A DNA stretch of 64,000 nucleotides from Kosakonia sp. SMBL-WEM22 (GTDB taxonomy: Bacteria; Pseudomonadota; Gammaproteobacteria; Enterobacterales; Enterobacteriaceae). A program made the translations under genes and the position numbers. The stretch lies in assembly GCF_014490785.1 (NCBI RefSeq), contig NZ_CP051488.1, positions 2,728,001-2,792,000 of the forward strand, read 5' to 3'. This document shows, piece after piece, positions 43,519 to 52,746 of this stretch; the stretch's first letter is position 1; every line of letters begins with the position of its first letter. The notes under the pieces are model-generated. The model was not told where the DNA came from and searched no databases. It worked only from the letters and a program-made list of their open reading frames with translations.

Positions 43519-43949
43519 TTTTTTACCGTCCCCTTGCATGGTGCCAGTTCAGCCAGGGCATCAATGATTATTTTTGAAGCGCGCTGATTTTCTTTTACTG
43601 CGCTAAGGTTTTCAAAATAGGCGTAGAGATTTTCATGCATGGACGAAGGCAGCAGGCGATTATAACCGCACCAGACGCTTCCCTCGGTCGCATCAGCTAC
43701 TCCCAGAAGATACATATCCGCTTTAATACGTTCGCGCTCATTAGTTTTAGAAAACCATGCGTCAGCAAAACGTTTTGCGCTCATATTGACGTTATAGCCA
43801 TTCAATAATGCAGGATCGCGCAGCAGATTTGTTGTCGAATCCTCCGGTAATGCATTCGCCTGAGGATATTGATATGTTCTGGTTTCAGCAGCGGATAGCA
43901 TTGAGAACATAAGCAGGCCGGATGCAATCATCAGATTTATTTTCTTCAC
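43515..43949 (-). CDS. Rap1a/Tai-type immunity protein
   Basis: 144 residues from a GTG at 43949 behind AGAGGGA. Signal peptide (MKKINLMIASGLLMFSMLSA), then ERIKADMYLLGVADATEGSV, WCGYNRLLPSSMHENLYAYF and the end LAELAPCKG: the GVADA..WC and PC marks of the Rap1a family. First of three immunity genes after tssC; coupled to the Tai4-type gene by four bases. Sequence is about half identical to 42436-42879, pointing to duplication. Confidence 0.78.
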   Translation of the reverse strand: MKKINLMIASGLLMFSMLSAAETRTYQYPQANALPEDSTTNLLRDPALLNGYNVNMSAKRFADAWFSKTNERERIKADMYLLGVADATEGSVWCGYNRLLPSSMHENLYAYFENLSAVKENQRASKIIIDALAELAPCKGTVKK

Positions 43950-44013
43950 AAATCCCTCTGCTACGAAAATTATTTGTTGACCGTAAGCGCGGCGCGCTTA
44001 CGGTCTTACAGCC

Positions 44014-45516
44014 TTACGCCTCTTTGGTTTTCAGCGATGGCAGTTTTGAAACCAGACGCAGAGAAACGGTCAGACCTTCCAGCTGGTAGTGCGGACGCAG
44101 GAAGAATTTCGCTGCGTAGTAGCCTGGGTTGTCTTCGATCTCCTGCACCTGTACTTCTGCAGCAGCAAGCGGTTTACGCGCTTTGGTCTCCTGAGAGGAG
44201 TTTGCCGGGTCACCGTCGACGTAGTTCATCACCCAGTCGTTAAGCCAGCGTTCCATCTCATCACGCTCGCGGAAGGAGCCAATTTTGTCACGTACGATGC
44301 ACTTCAGATAGTGCGCAAAGCGGCAGCAGGCGAAGAGATACGGCAGACGGGAAGCCAGACGTGCGTTGGCGGTGGCATCAGCGTCGTGGTACTCCATCGG
44401 TTTCTGCAGCGACTGAGCACCGATGAAAGCAGCAAAGTCGGAGTTTTTACGATGGATCAGCGGCATAAAGCCGTTTTTCGCCAGTTCCGCTTCACGGCGA
44501 TCGCTGATTGCAATCTCGGTCGGGCACTTCATATCCACGCCGCCATCATCGCTCGGGAAGGTGTGGCAAGGCAGATTTTCTACCGCACCGCCAGACTCAA
44601 CGCCGCGGATGGAGGTACACCAGCCATACTCTTTAAAGGAGCGGTTGATGTTGGTCGCCATGGCATAAGCAGCATTCGACCAGGTGTAGTTGTTGTGGTT
44701 AGCGCCGTCGGTCTCTTCTTCAAAATCGAAGCTGTCAACCGGGTTGGTACGAATACCGTACGGCAGACGCGCGAGGAAGCGCGGCATAACCAGACCAAGA
44801 TAACGCGCATCTTCAGACTCACGCAGTGAACGCCACGCGGCATACTCGGTGTTCTGGAAGATCTTTGTCAAATCGCGCGGGTTCGCCAACTCCTGCCACG
44901 ACTCCATCTGCATCACGCTTGGCGCGGTGCCGGTGATGAACGGGCAGTGCGAGGCCGCACCGATGCGAGCCATTTCACCCAGCAGTTCCACATCCTGCGG
45001 GCTGTGGTCGAAGTAGTAGTCGCCAACCAGGCAGCCGAACGGTTCGCCACCGAACTGGCCATACTCTTCTTCGTAGATTTTTTTGAACATCGGGCTCTGA
45101 TCCCAGCCCACGCCTTTGTAGCGCTTCAGGTTGCGACCCAGTTCCTGCTTGGAGATGCTCATAAAGCGGATTTTCAGCATCTCATCAGTTTCAGTGTTAT
45201 TCACCAGGTGGCTAAGACCGCGCCAGGCGCTCTCCAGCTTCTGGAAATCTTCGTGGTGAATAATCTGATTGATCTGCTGAGACAGCTTCTCGTCGATACC
45301 GGCAATCAGGTTCTGAATGGTGCGATAGGTGTCGGATGAGAAAGTGACGGTATTCTCCAGCGCCTGCTGCGCCAGGGTTTTCACCGCGCTTTCGACCGCT
45401 GAGCGCGCCTGATCGGTTTTTGGACGAAACTCTTTATTGAGCAGAGAGCTGAACTCGTCCTGGCTGAAGGACTGGGCACCCTGCTGCAGTTCTTGTTGTT
45501 GAGAAGGATTGCTCAT
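44014..45516 (-). CDS. tssC: TssC, large sheath subunit
   Basis: 500 residues from ATG 45516 (MSNPSQQQELQQG), with AAGAGGAA upstream; the TTG one codon earlier is not needed. Contains ESAWRGLSHLVNNTETDEML, EYGQFGGEPFGCLVGDYYF, NPRDLTKIFQNTEYAAWRSL and the end LTVSLRLVSKLPSLK, all typical. With TssB it forms the contractile sheath around Hcp. Three bases after tssB. Confidence 0.97.
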   Translation of the reverse strand: MSNPSQQQELQQGAQSFSQDEFSSLLNKEFRPKTDQARSAVESAVKTLAQQALENTVTFSSDTYRTIQNLIAGIDEKLSQQINQIIHHEDFQKLESAWRGLSHLVNNTETDEMLKIRFMSISKQELGRNLKRYKGVGWDQSPMFKKIYEEEYGQFGGEPFGCLVGDYYFDHSPQDVELLGEMARIGAASHCPFITGTAPSVMQMESWQELANPRDLTKIFQNTEYAAWRSLRESEDARYLGLVMPRFLARLPYGIRTNPVDSFDFEEETDGANHNNYTWSNAAYAMATNINRSFKEYGWCTSIRGVESGGAVENLPCHTFPSDDGGVDMKCPTEIAISDRREAELAKNGFMPLIHRKNSDFAAFIGAQSLQKPMEYHDADATANARLASRLPYLFACCRFAHYLKCIVRDKIGSFRERDEMERWLNDWVMNYVDGDPANSSQETKARKPLAAAEVQVQEIEDNPGYYAAKFFLRPHYQLEGLTVSLRLVSKLPSLKTKEA

Positions 45517-45519
45517 CAA

Positions 45520-46044
45520 TTATTCCTCTTTACCTTGCGCGCTCTCGTCACTGTTCGGCAGCTGACTAAGTGATTTCAGCAGAGTTGGATCCTGCAACAC
45601 TTTTGCAATCAGCTCTTCCGCACCGTTTTTACCGTCCATGTAGGTCAGCAGGTTAGAGAGCTGGGTACGCGCTTCCAGCAGTTTATTCAACGGCTCGACT
45701 TTACGGGCAACGGCGTCCGGCAGGAAGTCATCCATGCTTTCGAAAGTTAAATCCACGTTCAGACGGCCATCACCGGTCAGGGTGTTGTCTACGTTAAACG
45801 CAACGCGCGGTTTCAGCGCTTTCATACGTTCATCGAAGTTGTCGACGTCGATTTCGAGGAATTTACGCTCTTCAATAGAAGGTAAGTTCTCCACCGGTTT
45901 CCCTACCAGATCCGCCATTACGCCCATCACAAACGGAAGCTGGATTTTGCGCTCCGCGCCGTAAACTTCCACGTCGTACTCGATCTGTACGCGCGGCGCA
46001 CGGTTGCGGGCGATAAATTTCTGACCACTGTTACTCATTGCCAT
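45520..46044 (-). CDS. tssB: TssB, small sheath subunit
   Basis: 174 residues from ATG 46044 (MAMSNSGQKFIARNRAPRVQ), well placed after GGAGA; four codons further upstream another ATG has no site. Family marks IEYDVEVYGAERKIQLPFVM, LPSIEERKFLEIDVDNFDER, FESMDDFLPDAVARKVEPLN. Partner of TssC. 74 bases separate it from tssA, including a small imperfect hairpin. Confidence 0.97.
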   Translation of the reverse strand: MAMSNSGQKFIARNRAPRVQIEYDVEVYGAERKIQLPFVMGVMADLVGKPVENLPSIEERKFLEIDVDNFDERMKALKPRVAFNVDNTLTGDGRLNVDLTFESMDDFLPDAVARKVEPLNKLLEARTQLSNLLTYMDGKNGAEELIAKVLQDPTLLKSLSQLPNSDESAQGKEE

Positions 46045-46118
46045 GATGTTCTCCATCGAATATACGCGGTGAAGGTTTGATGACAGGCAACACGCCTGCC
46101 GTCATAACGCGGTTTGCG

Positions 46119-47135
46119 TCACTCCTGACGCCCAAAAATATTTTGTAGCTGATTGACGCCGTCCGGCGCCAGATCGCGAATGATCTCCATAAAATCCAGC
46201 TCAATTAATCGCTGCACGCGGTCGATCATTAGCGGTGCGGGGTGGCTCGGCTCATGCTGGGCAAAGTACTGTTTTACCTTCTCCAGCATCAACTGCGCAT
46301 CCGCACGCGTAGCGACCTGAGCGCTACGCCAGTCGGTCATTGCCGGTAGCGGAACGGCAGCCGTAGGTTGTGCTGCGCTCTGCGTGGGTTGTGGCTCTGA
46401 TGCCGTCTCCGCCAGCTCATCGGAGCGGGAAGCGCGGCTGACACCTGCGATCATACCCACGGTCTTGAGTAACTGTTCCATTTCTGGCACCCCGCTTTCG
46501 CCCAGCTGTTCAAGCAGCCATGTACGGATGGTTTGCAGACGCCCTTCGATTTGGCCGATAGCCTCAATACCAGGCTGACCGCCGCGCGTCAACTCATCAA
46601 TCAGGCGCACCCGACCACCGGGATAGCCAGCACACTCGGTTTTGCTGCCGTCGAGCAGCGCCTGCGCATCACGCACGATAATCTCATCGCCGTTGCTGCG
46701 CAGTAATACGGACTGACGCAGCGTCGTTGTTAGCGATGATTTATCGCTTAACCCGGCCAGCGCATTGATACGATAGAAGGGATCGAACTCGCCGCCATCG
46801 GTGAGGGATGGCCAGAGCTGATCCCAATATAATGAAAGAGCCTGACCCAGCAACAGCAACCCATCTGCATAACCTTCAAGGCCACGGCGGCGGGTCCAGG
46901 CGTGAGTCAACGCCATCATTACGCGAATATCTTTGGTGCGAGACAGTAAGCCAGTGGCCAGTTTTTCGACGCGAGTCCAGTCGGCAGGTTCAGCCGGAAT
47001 GATAGTGCTGCCAAACTGCTGCTCGGCTTTGCCAAGGGTTGCCTGCTCCATCGCCAAAAAATCAGCGTCATATTCAAGGTTTTCACCGCACGGCTGCTCC
47101 GCAGAAACCGGAGCCAGTAACGTTTCAATAGTCAT
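46119..47135 (-). CDS. tssA: TssA
   Basis: 338 residues from ATG 47135 (MTIETLLAPVSAEQPCGENL); the TTG two codons upstream is less likely. ImpA N-terminal domain (about 1-140: YDADFLAMEQATLGKAEQQF, WTRVEKLATGLLSRTKDIRV, HAWTRRRGLEGYADGLLLLG), a Pro/Ala linker near 245-275 and a short C-terminal domain (YFAQHEPSHPAPLMIDRVQR, LELDFMEIIRDLAPDGVNQL). TssA primes and extends tail tube and sheath assembly. Confidence 0.93.
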   Translation of the reverse strand: MTIETLLAPVSAEQPCGENLEYDADFLAMEQATLGKAEQQFGSTIIPAEPADWTRVEKLATGLLSRTKDIRVMMALTHAWTRRRGLEGYADGLLLLGQALSLYWDQLWPSLTDGGEFDPFYRINALAGLSDKSSLTTTLRQSVLLRSNGDEIIVRDAQALLDGSKTECAGYPGGRVRLIDELTRGGQPGIEAIGQIEGRLQTIRTWLLEQLGESGVPEMEQLLKTVGMIAGVSRASRSDELAETASEPQPTQSAAQPTAAVPLPAMTDWRSAQVATRADAQLMLEKVKQYFAQHEPSHPAPLMIDRVQRLIELDFMEIIRDLAPDGVNQLQNIFGRQE

Positions 47136-47146
47136 CCGCAACCTGC

Positions 47147-47857
47147 TTATTCATCAAACATGGGTGGATAAAGACCGTGACGCCCAGGCCTTGCCCCGCC
47201 TGCCGGTTCAAAAAGTAGCGTAAAGAGCTGGCCGGTGAAGTTGCCGCTGTGCACATGCGTGTAGAGCGGATAGCCATCGCTACGGTTGGTCCACCAGAAA
47301 CTAATCTGACGTTGAGGATCAAAACATTCGGCGGCCTGCTGCCAGCCGATCGATGACTCACCATCACCTTCATAACCAATTACATCAAGAATTTCCGAGC
47401 GCGCTTCCGGCTCCGCCAGCTGTACCGGCGGGATAGCAAGTAGCGCCTGGTCTAACTGCTCAGGTGAATAGCCGTTGCGCACAGCATGAAGCATCGTGCG
47501 GCCTAGCTGCTGATACCAGTCGCCAGCCTGTGCCAGGTGACGCGGTGACCACTCCAGCGGGTTAATCGCCATTAGCGCACAGAGCGGATACTGGCGGCCA
47601 ACGCTGTCGCGTCCGGGAAGCAAGCATCCCATCTGAACCTGCTGTCCACCTAACATTGGCGGTACAACGAAATTCCAGATCGGCGCATTGCTGAACTGCC
47701 GATCGCTGGCGCGCTGTTCCTCATTTTGCCAGTTCATCAATCCCACCTGAAACCAGTGGGACCATTGACGCTGCAGAGCGTCTGGAAAGCGGCGCTGAAG
47801 AAAATCACCCGCACTGGGTAATTTACCATACCAGCTAATTGCAGAAGTCGTAGTCAT
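47147..47857 (-). CDS. tagF: TagF
   Basis: 236 residues, DUF2094 family: SWYGKLPSAGDFLQRRFPDA, FVVPPMLGGQQVQMGCLLPG, RDSVGRQYPLCALMAI, WWTNRSDGYPLYTHVHSGNF. In Pseudomonas TagF holds the H1-T6SS inactive independently of phosphorylation, by acting on the FHA protein. Lies between tssM and tssA, with 18 and 11 bases to either side. Confidence 0.92.
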   Translation of the reverse strand: MTTTSAISWYGKLPSAGDFLQRRFPDALQRQWSHWFQVGLMNWQNEEQRASDRQFSNAPIWNFVVPPMLGGQQVQMGCLLPGRDSVGRQYPLCALMAINPLEWSPRHLAQAGDWYQQLGRTMLHAVRNGYSPEQLDQALLAIPPVQLAEPEARSEILDVIGYEGDGESSIGWQQAAECFDPQRQISFWWTNRSDGYPLYTHVHSGNFTGQLFTLLFEPAGGARPGRHGLYPPMFDE

Positions 47858-47875
47858 TAGGCGTTCCTTTGCAGA

Positions 47876-50800
47876 TCAAGGACATGCGAATCGGGGAAGC
47901 TGGAACGGATTGCGGATACTGTTTGGCGCAAACTCAAGCGTGACCTGATGCCCGTCAACTGTGAATGTCGCCTGGCGGCTCAGGCTGCTGCTGCCAGCGC
48001 TTACGCGCGCTTTATCGAAAAAGCGGTTCAGAGCCCAGGCACCGTTTGTCACCAGTGTTGCCGTTGTACCATTGGCCAGACCCAACTGCATGCGCACCTG
48101 GTTAGTGCCACCTGTTCCCGGCCAGCTCACAATTTGAACCGCCTGTGGACCGTGGCTGTAGCGCAGGATCTGTCCATCCACATCCAGCGTCATATTGAGG
48201 ATAGTGTTATCCATCCGCACTGTGCGCACCGTGGTACGAAAAGAGGGTGTTGCACTGCCATTAGCAAAGAAGGCGTCGCGAATCGACTGCGCCTGCTGGA
48301 AGGGCACCAGCACACCTTCACTACCCGGCAGCGTTTTGCCGTCGATACCCGGCATAAAACGCCAGGTGGCCTGCGTGGTATCGACTTTATTGGTCAGGTT
48401 ATCGCGAAAGAAGACATCCATCAGACCCGTGCCAGGGGCAAACATGCGCGCCAGGTCGTCTGGTGTCACTTCCGCGCTGGCGGATCGCACCAGTGGGTAA
48501 CGACCAGCAATCGCCTGACGACAAAAGCTTCCCACTTCGACGCTGATACGCTTACGAACATTTTCCATATCGCGGCGTTGCGTATCGCTGCTGGCACCCA
48601 CCGCCATGTTACTGAACATGGTTTGCAAACCGCCCGGCAAGCGCCCTGCGCTGGCCTGCAGGCGGCTGATCGCTTCGCCTCCTGGGGCTGGCATACCGCT
48701 ATTGGCTGCATCCTGTACCGCTGTCAGGTAGCGGTAGAGTTCATCAATCTGCTTAAGAAAATCATCAAAGACGATGGTTTTACCGCCCTTCTCCAGCGGC
48801 TGTGCCAGTTCATTGATCGGCGCAAAGTGCTCGGTTACGCGCTGTTCAGGCGTCTGATTAGCGGCCGCGTTGCCTGCGGCGCTGTTTTCATGATTGCTGA
48901 AGAGCGACTCCAGCATCTGTGTACCGCGATTGCTGCTTTCAGGGCTTTTCTCTTTCCCTGCCGCAGCCGGCTCGTCACGTACCAACGTCAGCTGCTGACT
49001 GAGATTCACAACCAGTCGACGCAGCGGTGAGTTATTGCTGGAGAGCACGCGCGCGGTGTTGATGCGCTGGTTGAGATCGGCACTATTGTTTAGCTGAATG
49101 TCGCTTAAGAAGCTATCCCAGATAGTAATGAAGTCACGCGCATAGAGCTGGCGTACCGCGTTATCCGTCTGCTCTTTATCTTCCGGCTGCGTGGTTGAAC
49201 CCAGGACCCAGGCATCATCCTCATGGAGCGAGGCGGTCACCGGCGCGATCTGCGCATTGAAACTGTTCCAGTAACCGTTCGGCGTATAGAGCCCCGGAAT
49301 GCCATCGTTCACCGGCTTGCCGCTTTTACGTGAGAAGACCAGCTCACTCTGCGGACCACCCAGCGTTGCCAGCGACACCGGCTTAAGGTTTTCATCACGC
49401 TCCAGCAGGCGCTTAAGGCGTCCATATACACGCGTTGAAAGCGGCTGCTGGTTAATCAACGCCTGCTCACGGCTGATGAGCGCGTCATCTTTTGCATATG
49501 GAGAGGCCTGAATCTGCGGCTCCAGCAGCTGCGTCAGGTGCCACTCCAGCTGGCTCATCTGTGCTTTGGTCACGTTTTGCGGCAGGTTACGTTCCAGGTT
49601 GAGCATCACCCATGAGTGCAGGAACTTCCCGTCGTAATGTTTCGGCTGGTAGAGCATCTGATACGCTTTCAGCGCTTCATAGCTGTACTCCACATCGCTG
49701 CCGTTATCGTTACGCAGCCAGGTAGTAATGCGCATTGCTACTTCCGGCAGCAGCATCTGCTCCAGCGCTTTTCGGTACAGCGCCTGCGAGGCATCAGAAA
49801 CATCGTTACCGCGATAAAGCCCCATACGACGAGTAATCGGCGGATGGTTGATGTCGAAATCTTCGCTCTGTGGCAGCTCTGCAAGGCCATTCAGCAGCGG
49901 CAGTAAGGCGAAGAGATCGCCCTGCTGACGGTTACGCAGCGCTTTAATCTCCTGATCCAGCGCCGGCACTTTTGCCTGCACTTCATCAAGATAATCTTTA
50001 TTGTTACCGTAGCTGGTGAACCAGAGCGCGCTGAGAATTACCAGCAGCGCTAACAGCGCGGCATAACCAGACCAGATCACCGCCCTGCTACGCAGCTCCC
50101 ACCAGCGGTTTTGCCCGGCGATACCCGCTTCCTGGAAGATAACGTTCTGTAGCAGATGCTTAATAAAGAAGCTCTGCCCTTTACCGCCAGGCACCGGCTC
50201 ATCTTTGCTGACGGAATCCCAGTTTTCACCCGACTTGCCCTGCGGCAGTGAGAGCGCGCGATTGAGCTCACCCATCACACGATCGAATGGCAAACCTTCC
50301 TGGGTACCGCTGGCAAAATAGATACCACGTGGCGAGAATTCGGTTTCAAAGTTGGAGCGGGCAAAAATTGTATCCAGATAGTCCGACAGTAGCGGACGCA
50401 GCGCGGCAAACTCTTGCGGGAAGAGGAAGCACTCGGCGCGCGCCTGCGGATCGCTTTCCCGCAGCATCGTATCCGGCAGTCCCGCGTCCAGACGCTGTTG
50501 CAGCAGGGCGAACTCCTGAATAAAGCTACCCTGCAGATCGAAATCGGCAAGCTTCGCTTTTTCCCACGGGAAGGTGAAGCCCCAGATCTGATCGCGCTGC
50601 GCTTTATCAAAACCGGAAAAATAGGCGCGGAAGCCTTTAAGCAAGTCGGCTTTAGTTACCAGCACGTATACCGGGAAACGAATGCCCAGCTGTTCATGTA
50701 ACTCAGTCAGTCGTTTACGCAGATTAAGCGCCTGCTCGCGCGAAGCCTCGGCGGATTGAGTCAGCAGATCGGCAATGCTGATGGTAATAATTACACCGTT

Positions 50801-51487
50801 AATGGGCTGACGACGACGATATTTCTGCAGCAATCCAAGGAATTTATTCCACTCGCTGGCGTCCTGAACCTGTTCACTTTCCTGGGTGGTATAACGACCG
50901 GCGGTATCCAACAGGACGGCCTCGTTGGTAAACCACCAGTCGCAGTTGCGTGTTCCGCCAATGCCACGCAGCGCAGTTTTACCGAAACGGTCAGCGAGCG
51001 GAAATTGCAGGCCGGAGTTCACAAGCGCAGTGGTTTTACCGGAGCCTGGCGCGCCGATAATTACATACCATGGCAGCTGATAGAGGTACTGAGTGCTGAA
51101 ACGCTGCGTCCAGAGGCCTCGCTGGCCTGGCTGGTTGAAGTGCGCTTTTTTCAGTACCTGTGCCGCCTCTTCGAAGCGGTCGTTCAGGACCTGATCGTCG
51201 CTGGTCAGACGTTGACGCTCTGCGGGATCTTTCGCCTCTTCACTTTTGAGGTTGTCCATCAGCTTGCGATTGAGCCACGCATTATAGAGGCGAGGCACAA
51301 TATGGCTATGAACCCAAATCAGGTACATCACCGCAATGGCGATCATGCGGTTTTGCTCAGACTCCAGCGGACGAGAGTCGACAACCGACAGTAGCGGCCC
51401 GATCATCCAGATAACCGCAGCGAGACCGGTGACGCCAAGGAAACCCCACAAAATGCGGTTAGTCAGCAATGAAAGCAACATATTCAT
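47876..51487 (-). CDS. tssM: TssM membrane-complex protein
   Basis: 1203 residues. Two N-terminal membrane helices (about 10-33 and 46-64), a cytoplasmic NTPase-like domain with a kept Walker A motif GAPGSGKT (145-152) and LLDTAGRYTTQ, a third membrane helix around 466-490 (AVIWSGYAALLALLVILSAL) and a large periplasmic part with ImcF-related and DUF1215-type domains. It spans the inner membrane and contacts TssJ. Three bases after tssL. Confidence 0.96.
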   Translation of the reverse strand: MNMLLSLLTNRILWGFLGVTGLAAVIWMIGPLLSVVDSRPLESEQNRMIAIAVMYLIWVHSHIVPRLYNAWLNRKLMDNLKSEEAKDPAERQRLTSDDQVLNDRFEEAAQVLKKAHFNQPGQRGLWTQRFSTQYLYQLPWYVIIGAPGSGKTTALVNSGLQFPLADRFGKTALRGIGGTRNCDWWFTNEAVLLDTAGRYTTQESEQVQDASEWNKFLGLLQKYRRRQPINGVIITISIADLLTQSAEASREQALNLRKRLTELHEQLGIRFPVYVLVTKADLLKGFRAYFSGFDKAQRDQIWGFTFPWEKAKLADFDLQGSFIQEFALLQQRLDAGLPDTMLRESDPQARAECFLFPQEFAALRPLLSDYLDTIFARSNFETEFSPRGIYFASGTQEGLPFDRVMGELNRALSLPQGKSGENWDSVSKDEPVPGGKGQSFFIKHLLQNVIFQEAGIAGQNRWWELRSRAVIWSGYAALLALLVILSALWFTSYGNNKDYLDEVQAKVPALDQEIKALRNRQQGDLFALLPLLNGLAELPQSEDFDINHPPITRRMGLYRGNDVSDASQALYRKALEQMLLPEVAMRITTWLRNDNGSDVEYSYEALKAYQMLYQPKHYDGKFLHSWVMLNLERNLPQNVTKAQMSQLEWHLTQLLEPQIQASPYAKDDALISREQALINQQPLSTRVYGRLKRLLERDENLKPVSLATLGGPQSELVFSRKSGKPVNDGIPGLYTPNGYWNSFNAQIAPVTASLHEDDAWVLGSTTQPEDKEQTDNAVRQLYARDFITIWDSFLSDIQLNNSADLNQRINTARVLSSNNSPLRRLVVNLSQQLTLVRDEPAAAGKEKSPESSNRGTQMLESLFSNHENSAAGNAAANQTPEQRVTEHFAPINELAQPLEKGGKTIVFDDFLKQIDELYRYLTAVQDAANSGMPAPGGEAISRLQASAGRLPGGLQTMFSNMAVGASSDTQRRDMENVRKRISVEVGSFCRQAIAGRYPLVRSASAEVTPDDLARMFAPGTGLMDVFFRDNLTNKVDTTQATWRFMPGIDGKTLPGSEGVLVPFQQAQSIRDAFFANGSATPSFRTTVRTVRMDNTILNMTLDVDGQILRYSHGPQAVQIVSWPGTGGTNQVRMQLGLANGTTATLVTNGAWALNRFFDKARVSAGSSSLSRQATFTVDGHQVTLEFAPNSIRNPFQLPRFACP

Positions 51488-51490
51488 CCA

Positions 51491-52729
51491 TTAGTTTCCT
51501 TGCGGCAGTCCGTTCAGCTCGGCGGCCGTATTTTCAGGCGACACAAGCAAGGTGATTTCGACACGGCGGTTACGCGCGCGGTTCTCGGCCGAATTATTCG
51601 GCGCAACAGGATCCATCTCCCCTCGCCCTTCGGCTTTCACGCGCTCCGGCTGCGAAAGGTGTTTTTGCAACAGCGACTGCACCGAGCGCGCACGCTCCAG
51701 AGAGAGTTCATAGTTAGAGGCGAAACGTGCGCTGCGAATCGGTACGTTATCGCTAAAGCCGACCACCAGGATCTTACCGCTGACATTGTTCATTGCCTGC
51801 GCGACACGGTCGATAACCGGCTCGTAGCTATCGCGAGCGACAGTCGAGGCTGAGGCAAACAGCCCATCGCCTTTCAGCACCACGACGCTTCGATCGGCCT
51901 CATCACGCACCGCCACCAGGCCAGCCTGAATTTCAGGACGCAGGAACTCGCGCAGGTTGAGCACCGGCTGCACATGCTGCGCTGGCTGTTGAACAGAGAC
52001 TTCCGGCAGCTGCGTCTGGTAGATCTTCGCCAGCACCGGATTGGTGTTGTCGCCCAGTCGCCAGTTGAGCACGATGTAGAAGAGGCAGGCGAGGAAACCG
52101 GCAAGGCCAGCGCACGCCCATAATGGGATTACCGGACGCCAGAGCTTGCGCATCACTGGCTGATCTTCCGGATGCGGCGAGAGCGGCGGCGGGTAGTTGC
52201 CCCGCACGCCACGGATCATTTGCCATAAACGCTGCTTGATGGTTTCAAGCTGCGTACGACCATTGTCCATTACGCGGTAACGCCCTTCAAAACCTAGCAG
52301 CAGGCAGAAGTTGATTAACTCCAGCAGCGCGATATGTTCGCGCGGATTTTGCGACAGACGTGCCAGCAGCTGGAAGAATTTCTCCCCGCCCCATGTTTCG
52401 TTATGAAACGTAACCAGCAGGCCGCTACCGGACCACACGCCGCGGCTTCCCCAAGGCGTGAGCGCGGCAGCTTCGTCCAGCGCGGTGCAAAGGCAGTAGC
52501 GTGCGCCCACGATGACTTCGTACGCCAGACCGGATTGCTGACAACGTACTTCGAAACGGCGAATTTCATCTATCAGGTGCTGACGAAGCCCACTTTGATC
52601 GTTATGAGAGACCGAATAGCGGATCTGCGGTATTGCGTTGAGCAGCGGGTTTGCGGCCGCAACCAACGGATTATTACCACTTGCTCCTGCCAGGACGGCA
52701 TCGCTGCCGGAGGCGTGTTGTTGCTGCAT
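51491..52729 (-). CDS. tssL: TssL with fused OmpA-like peptidoglycan-binding domain
   Basis: 412 residues. DotU/IcmH cytoplasmic domain (about 25-185: LIDEIRRFEVRCQQSGLAYE, RYCLCTALDEAA, WGGEKFFQLLARLSQNPREH, LLGFEGRYRV), one membrane helix (about 200-222) and a C-terminal OmpA domain (about 285-405) with VVGFSDNVPIRSARFASNYE, LSLERARSVQSLLQK, GRGEMDPVAPNNSAENRARN. The fused domain lets TssL anchor the complex in the cell wall without a separate TagL. Confidence 0.96.
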   Translation of the reverse strand: MQQQHASGSDAVLAGASGNNPLVAAANPLLNAIPQIRYSVSHNDQSGLRQHLIDEIRRFEVRCQQSGLAYEVIVGARYCLCTALDEAAALTPWGSRGVWSGSGLLVTFHNETWGGEKFFQLLARLSQNPREHIALLELINFCLLLGFEGRYRVMDNGRTQLETIKQRLWQMIRGVRGNYPPPLSPHPEDQPVMRKLWRPVIPLWACAGLAGFLACLFYIVLNWRLGDNTNPVLAKIYQTQLPEVSVQQPAQHVQPVLNLREFLRPEIQAGLVAVRDEADRSVVVLKGDGLFASASTVARDSYEPVIDRVAQAMNNVSGKILVVGFSDNVPIRSARFASNYELSLERARSVQSLLQKHLSQPERVKAEGRGEMDPVAPNNSAENRARNRRVEITLLVSPENTAAELNGLPQGN

Positions 52730-52746
52730 AGTGTGCGCTCGCTGTG

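Noticed and set aside
46078..46106. Hairpin between tssA and tssB as a terminator
   Set aside because: Stem is imperfect and no T run follows on the minus strand; the two genes are most likely cotranscribed.
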